From Paracoccaceae bacterium (GTDB lineage Bacteria; Pseudomonadota; Alphaproteobacteria; Rhodobacterales; Rhodobacteraceae): 64,000 nucleotides of DNA. The translations under genes were made by a program, and so were the position numbers. The notes beneath the pieces were generated by a model, which was not told the origin of the DNA, searched no databases, and was given only the letters and a program-made list of their open reading frames with translations. The stretch lies in NCBI GenBank assembly GCA_014872875.1, contig WKFI01000010.1, positions 124,001-188,000 of the forward strand. The letters run 5' to 3'. Below are positions 60,976-64,000 of this stretch, one piece after another. Numbering within the stretch: the first letter of the stretch is position 1; each line of letters opens with the position of its first letter.

Positions 60976-62563
60976 GGCCGCCGCCCCCGTTTCGGCCTGG
61001 TCACCGTTTCGCTATCGGGCATTCGCTCTTCTTTGGTGTGCGACCCTGATCTCGAACATCGGAACCTGGATGCACGAAGTGGGCGCAGGGTGGCTCATGA
61101 CCGAGCTTAGCCCGTCACCAGCCATAGTGTCGCTGGTTCAGGCGGCGACAACGTTGCCGGTTTTCCTCTTTGCACTTTTCGCCGGTACGCTGGCGGATCG
61201 GCTGGACAAGCGCCGGATGCTGATCGTTATCAACGTTATCATGGTTTTCGTGGTGGCGGCCCTTGCTGTTCTTGTCCAACTGCAGGCGATGACGCCTTTT
61301 GTCCTGATCTTGTTCACGCTGGCCGTCGGGACCGGCGCCGCTTTCATGGCGCCAGCCTGGCAAGCTGTGGTGCCGTCTCTTATTCCGCGTGACAACCTGC
61401 AATCTGCGATCGCATTGAACTCGATGGGGATCAATATCAGCCGGGCGATAGGTCCTGCCTTGGCCGGAGTTCTCATCGTAAGCATTGGGTTGTCCACACC
61501 CTTTGTCGTCAATGCGATCAGCCACGTGGTGATCATCATGGCCCTGTTGGCGTGGAAGCCGGATCCGGCAACCCAGAAACACGGACATCAACCGATCTTG
61601 TCCGAGATGGCCACGGGATTGCGTCATGCGCGCTATAATCATGCTTTGCTGGCCACGCTCGTCCGGGCCGCTGCATTTTTCCTATTTGCCTCAGCCTATT
61701 GGGCCATGCTCCCACTGATCGCACGCAACATGCCCCAAGGTGGGGCTGAACTATACGGCTTGCTGCTGACCTTGGTTGGCGCGGGTGCCGTGACCGGGGC
61801 GCTCGCTCTGCCCAAGCTACGAGGCGGCGCATCAGCCGATCAGGTGGTTGCTGCCGGGACTGCCGGAACTGCGGTGGCGCTGGTCCTGCTTGCGCTTGCG
61901 GAAAACTCGGTCCTTGCGATGGTGGCCGCATTTGTCGGCGGATTTTCCTGGATTGCTGTTCTGACGACATTCCACGTGTCCGCACAACTGGCTTTGCCCA
62001 ATTGGGTCAGGGCACGCGGAATGGCCATTTTCCTGATGGTGTTCTTTGGGTCCATGGCGCTTGGCGCGGCAATCTGGGGTCAGGTGGCCCAGGCGTCTGG
62101 TATCCCGATGGCCTTGGGTCTTGCCGCTGCGGGTTTGGTCCTGGGATTGTTTTTCACCAGAAAGGCCCGGCTGGGCCAGGGCGAAGAGCTTGATTTAAGC
62201 CCGGCAATGCTGTGGCCAGCTGCACCCGACCTGGATCTGGACACCGGACATTCGGCGGACCGCGCCGCGCGGGTTCAGGTCGAGTACCATATCCGACCGG
62301 AAGACCGGGCAGAGTTCGTTCGCTCACTGCAGGCCTGGTCTGCCCAGCGATACCGCGACGGTGCCTTCAAGTGGTCGCTGATCCAAAGTGTCGAAAACCC
62401 GGAAATCTGGATCGAGAGCTTTGAGGTCGCGAGCTGGAATGAACACCTTGCCCAACACGATCGGCTGACGGTCTCGGACAGTGTCGAACAGGCCCGGATC
62501 AAAAAATTCGATACAAGGAGCTCGGGGCCGGTTGTGCGGCATTACCTTCATTTTGAAGCCTGA
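60959..62563 (+). CDS. MFS exporter (EntS-like) with C-terminal ABM-like domain
   Basis: 534 residues from the ATG at 60959. Residues 1-425 are a major-facilitator domain of the enterobactin-exporter type: FRYRAFALLWCATLISNIGT, then LFAGTLADRLDKRRMLIVIN and SRAIGPALAGVL. Residues about 440-534 are soluble and look like an antibiotic-biosynthesis-monooxygenase (ferredoxin-like) domain: VQVEYHIRPEDRAEFVRSLQ then IWIESFEVASWNEHLAQHDR. Last gene of the operon starting at 55224. Probably exports a product of the hydrolases or a siderophore-like compound; role of the added domain unknown. Confidence 0.88.
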   Translation: MSSSSEAAAPVSAWSPFRYRAFALLWCATLISNIGTWMHEVGAGWLMTELSPSPAIVSLVQAATTLPVFLFALFAGTLADRLDKRRMLIVINVIMVFVVAALAVLVQLQAMTPFVLILFTLAVGTGAAFMAPAWQAVVPSLIPRDNLQSAIALNSMGINISRAIGPALAGVLIVSIGLSTPFVVNAISHVVIIMALLAWKPDPATQKHGHQPILSEMATGLRHARYNHALLATLVRAAAFFLFASAYWAMLPLIARNMPQGGAELYGLLLTLVGAGAVTGALALPKLRGGASADQVVAAGTAGTAVALVLLALAENSVLAMVAAFVGGFSWIAVLTTFHVSAQLALPNWVRARGMAIFLMVFFGSMALGAAIWGQVAQASGIPMALGLAAAGLVLGLFFTRKARLGQGEELDLSPAMLWPAAPDLDLDTGHSADRAARVQVEYHIRPEDRAEFVRSLQAWSAQRYRDGAFKWSLIQSVENPEIWIESFEVASWNEHLAQHDRLTVSDSVEQARIKKFDTRSSGPVVRHYLHFEA

Positions 62564-62843
62564 ACACAGTCAACGCATTGCTGGCTCGTCCGTTTAGAAA
62601 CCAGAGCGTTGCGGATGCCCTGCGCCGGGTGACGATCCGATTTCACCGGACAGGCTTCGCCTTGGCCCAGTGCAGCCTTTCGGCCGCACTGCGGCAGGGT
62701 CGCCATTTTCTCGGATTGATGCACATCAACGAAGCCCGGATCGGTATGTGCGAAAAGATGCCTAAGACGGTGGATTGAGTTGTACCAAACCCACCTTTTG
62801 TAGCGGTTTGGATTACTAGATTTTAAGTGTTTCGGGGGAGCTT
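62564..62843. other. Intergenic region, 280 bases
   Basis: It lies between the MFS operon end and the lactonase-like gene. A 66-codon open frame (from a TTG at 62578) lacks homology. The inverted repeat at 62785-62811 is the only notable element. Confidence 0.5.
62785..62811 (+). promoter_or_regulatory. Inverted repeat CCAAACC-N13-GGTTTGG before the lactonase gene
   Basis: CCAAACC (62785-62791) and GGTTTGG (62805-62811) form a perfect 7-base inverted repeat ending 32 bases before the start at 62844. Position and symmetry fit a repressor or activator site; no T-tract, so not a terminator for the upstream operon. Confidence 0.45.
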
Positions 62844-63755
62844 ATGGTGGCGGACCCGCACGAGCGACATCAAGACGAATGTGATAGTGTCGATCACCCG
62901 ATTGCATCGATACAGGTGTTGCAATGCGGGCAAGCCGAGCAGCACAGGGAACATCGCTACGGCAGCAAACGGCCCCAGCTTTGGTGGGTGTTCTTCGGGC
63001 GCGACTGGGTTCCCCTGCCCTTGCAATGTTTCCTGATCGATCACCGGGACGGCCTCGTCCTGTTCGATACGGGCATTGATCCGGCGATAGGTTTGGACAG
63101 TCGATACATAAAGCAGGCCATCGGACGATTTCTGTTGCCCCGCATTTTCAAGCTGAAGCTGAAGGAAAACGACCGTATCGACCATGTCCTCAACACCAAA
63201 GGTGTAAATCCTGGCGATATCAGGACTGCGGTGATCTCGCATCTTCACTTTGACCATGTGGGCGGCATCGAACAGATCCCTCAGGCCGAATTGATTGTGA
63301 GCGAACAGGAATGGGCCATTCTGTCCGAACCCCATCCGGAACGGGACTGGACTCTGCGCGAGCATATCGAAGTACCTTCGGCAAACTGGCGGCCCATGTC
63401 ATTTGCCCCGACAGACGATCCGCTGTTTGACGCATTTGATGGCGTCTTTGATCTGGCAGGCGATGGCTCGATGATCCTTCTGCCCACACCCGGGCACACC
63501 AAGGGTTCGATCTCGATGCTGATCCGTCAGAAAGGATGGGCCCCGATCCTGCTGGTGGCAGACCTGACCTATGAAGGCACGTTGCTGGACCAGGACATTG
63601 TGGCCGGCACAGGAGATCCCGAAACCCTACGCGCATCGTTTGCAAAGGTTCGAAACCTCAGGGAACGCCTGCCAGGTCTTGTCATCGTGGCCTCACATGA
63701 CTTTGCCGCAAACGAATTGGTGTCCCGGGCCACACACCATTCCATGCTTGTTTAA
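62844..63755 (+). CDS. Metallo-beta-lactamase-fold hydrolase, AHL-lactonase-like
   Basis: 303 residues, start preceded by GGGGGAG. The metal motif is SHLHFDHVGG (HxHxDH), followed by the third His in LLPTPGHTKGS, Asp in LLVADLTY and a final His in IVASHDF. The order and spacing match AiiA/AttM-type N-acyl homoserine lactonases and related esterases. It is followed after 12 bases by the FAD oxidoreductase gene. Quorum quenching is possible but other lactone or ester substrates cannot be excluded. Confidence 0.88.
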   Translation: MVADPHERHQDECDSVDHPIASIQVLQCGQAEQHREHRYGSKRPQLWWVFFGRDWVPLPLQCFLIDHRDGLVLFDTGIDPAIGLDSRYIKQAIGRFLLPRIFKLKLKENDRIDHVLNTKGVNPGDIRTAVISHLHFDHVGGIEQIPQAELIVSEQEWAILSEPHPERDWTLREHIEVPSANWRPMSFAPTDDPLFDAFDGVFDLAGDGSMILLPTPGHTKGSISMLIRQKGWAPILLVADLTYEGTLLDQDIVAGTGDPETLRASFAKVRNLRERLPGLVIVASHDFAANELVSRATHHSMLV

Positions 63756-63767
63756 GGAGTTATCATT

Positions 63768-64000
63768 ATGGCCGACGCAGGAAACGAGTATTGGGATGCA
63801 ATCGTCATCGGCTCGGGCATGGGCGGGATGGCCGCAGCCGCTGCGTTGTCACAGGTTGGCCACCGGGTTCTGCTTCTGGAACAACACCATGTCCTGGGCG
63901 GGCAGACGCACAGCTTTTCGCGCAACGGCTTCACATGGGATGTCGGCGTTCATTACCTTAGCGAAATGGCACCTGGTGACCGGGCGCGTTCACTGTTGGA
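63768..64000 (+). CDS. FAD-dependent oxidoreductase, phytoene desaturase/retinol saturase-like (5' part)
   Basis: 77 codons before the right edge. AAGGAG lies in front of the ATG. N-terminal dinucleotide fold DAIVIGSGMGGMAAAAALSQ, then VLLLEQQHVLGGQTHSFSRN and FTWDVGVHYL, the pattern of the CrtI/retinol-saturase family. Co-directional with the lactonase-like gene, 12 bases apart. The catalytic part is outside the window. Confidence 0.85.
   Translation, partial: MADAGNEYWDAIVIGSGMGGMAAAAALSQVGHRVLLLEQHHVLGGQTHSFSRNGFTWDVGVHYLSEMAPGDRARSLL

Noticed and set aside
62578-62778. 66-codon open frame before the lactonase-like gene
   Set aside because: TTG start without ribosome site, Arg-rich translation typical of chance frames in GC-rich DNA.

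Overview
The window looks like a chromosomal segment of a marine alphaproteobacterium of the Roseobacter/Rhodobacteraceae type. This is inferred from the moderately high GC, the protein style, the BioMNY biotin transporter, the many LysR regulators with divergent target operons, and a type VI secretion (T6SS) locus with a PpkA/PppA/FHA circuit. No rRNA gene, insertion sequence, CRISPR array or phage gene was seen. One tRNA gene (Thr, anticodon TGT) is present at 35582-35657.

Region 1 (1-27083) is the right-hand part of a T6SS locus. It begins inside tssB at the left edge, followed by tssA, a small T6SS-associated gene and tagH (FHA protein). Next come a large repeat-containing autotransporter, a 1284-residue protein with a papain-like Cys motif followed by a small partner gene, and several unrecognised helical or secreted proteins. 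A complete ExbB/ExbD/ExbD/TonB-like module (16193-19583) then converges on the kinase-phosphatase pair ppkA-pppA, and the region ends with tssM and tssL. The most interesting signals are here. The kinase and the TonB-like protein carry a related periplasmic C-terminal domain. The kinase tail carries an array of (D)RT(I/V)(L/F) threonine motifs that recur at the N-terminus of TssL, as if made to be read by the FHA domain of TagH. The second ExbD lacks the usual intramembrane Asp.

Region 2 (27426-33000) holds an AMP-ligase/thiolase pair and a convergent, translationally coupled bioM-bioN-bioY-nitroreductase-MOSC operon. Region 3 (33439-41069) holds redox enzymes paired with divergent LysR regulators (an SDR lacking YxxxK; an SDR/LLM flavoenzyme/nitroreductase operon), the tRNA, a small ORF and a MATE exporter.

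Region 4 (41285-52392) is a ten-gene aromatic-degradation operon read leftward: maleylacetate reductase, a branched-chain-type ABC importer (binding protein plus LivGFHM), an exported VOC protein, a phenol-type FAD monooxygenase, a hydroxyquinol-type intradiol dioxygenase and a broken beta-keto acid cleavage enzyme. A divergent LysR gene sits at its head. The logic is uptake of a phenolic compound, hydroxylation, ring cleavage to maleylacetate and reduction to 3-oxoadipate. The last gene has an out-of-frame internal deletion, and a LysR N-terminal remnant lies just beyond it.

Region 5 (52448-64000) holds a LysR/pirin pair. It continues with a LysR gene divergent from an operon of an isochorismatase-like hydrolase, two paralogous amidohydrolases (one with a Tat-like signal, one cytosolic), XapX, an HlyD-type adaptor, a small GNAT protein and an MFS exporter with a C-terminal ABM-like domain. 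It ends with a lactonase-like metallo-beta-lactamase protein and the start of a carotenoid/retinol-type FAD oxidoreductase cut by the right edge.
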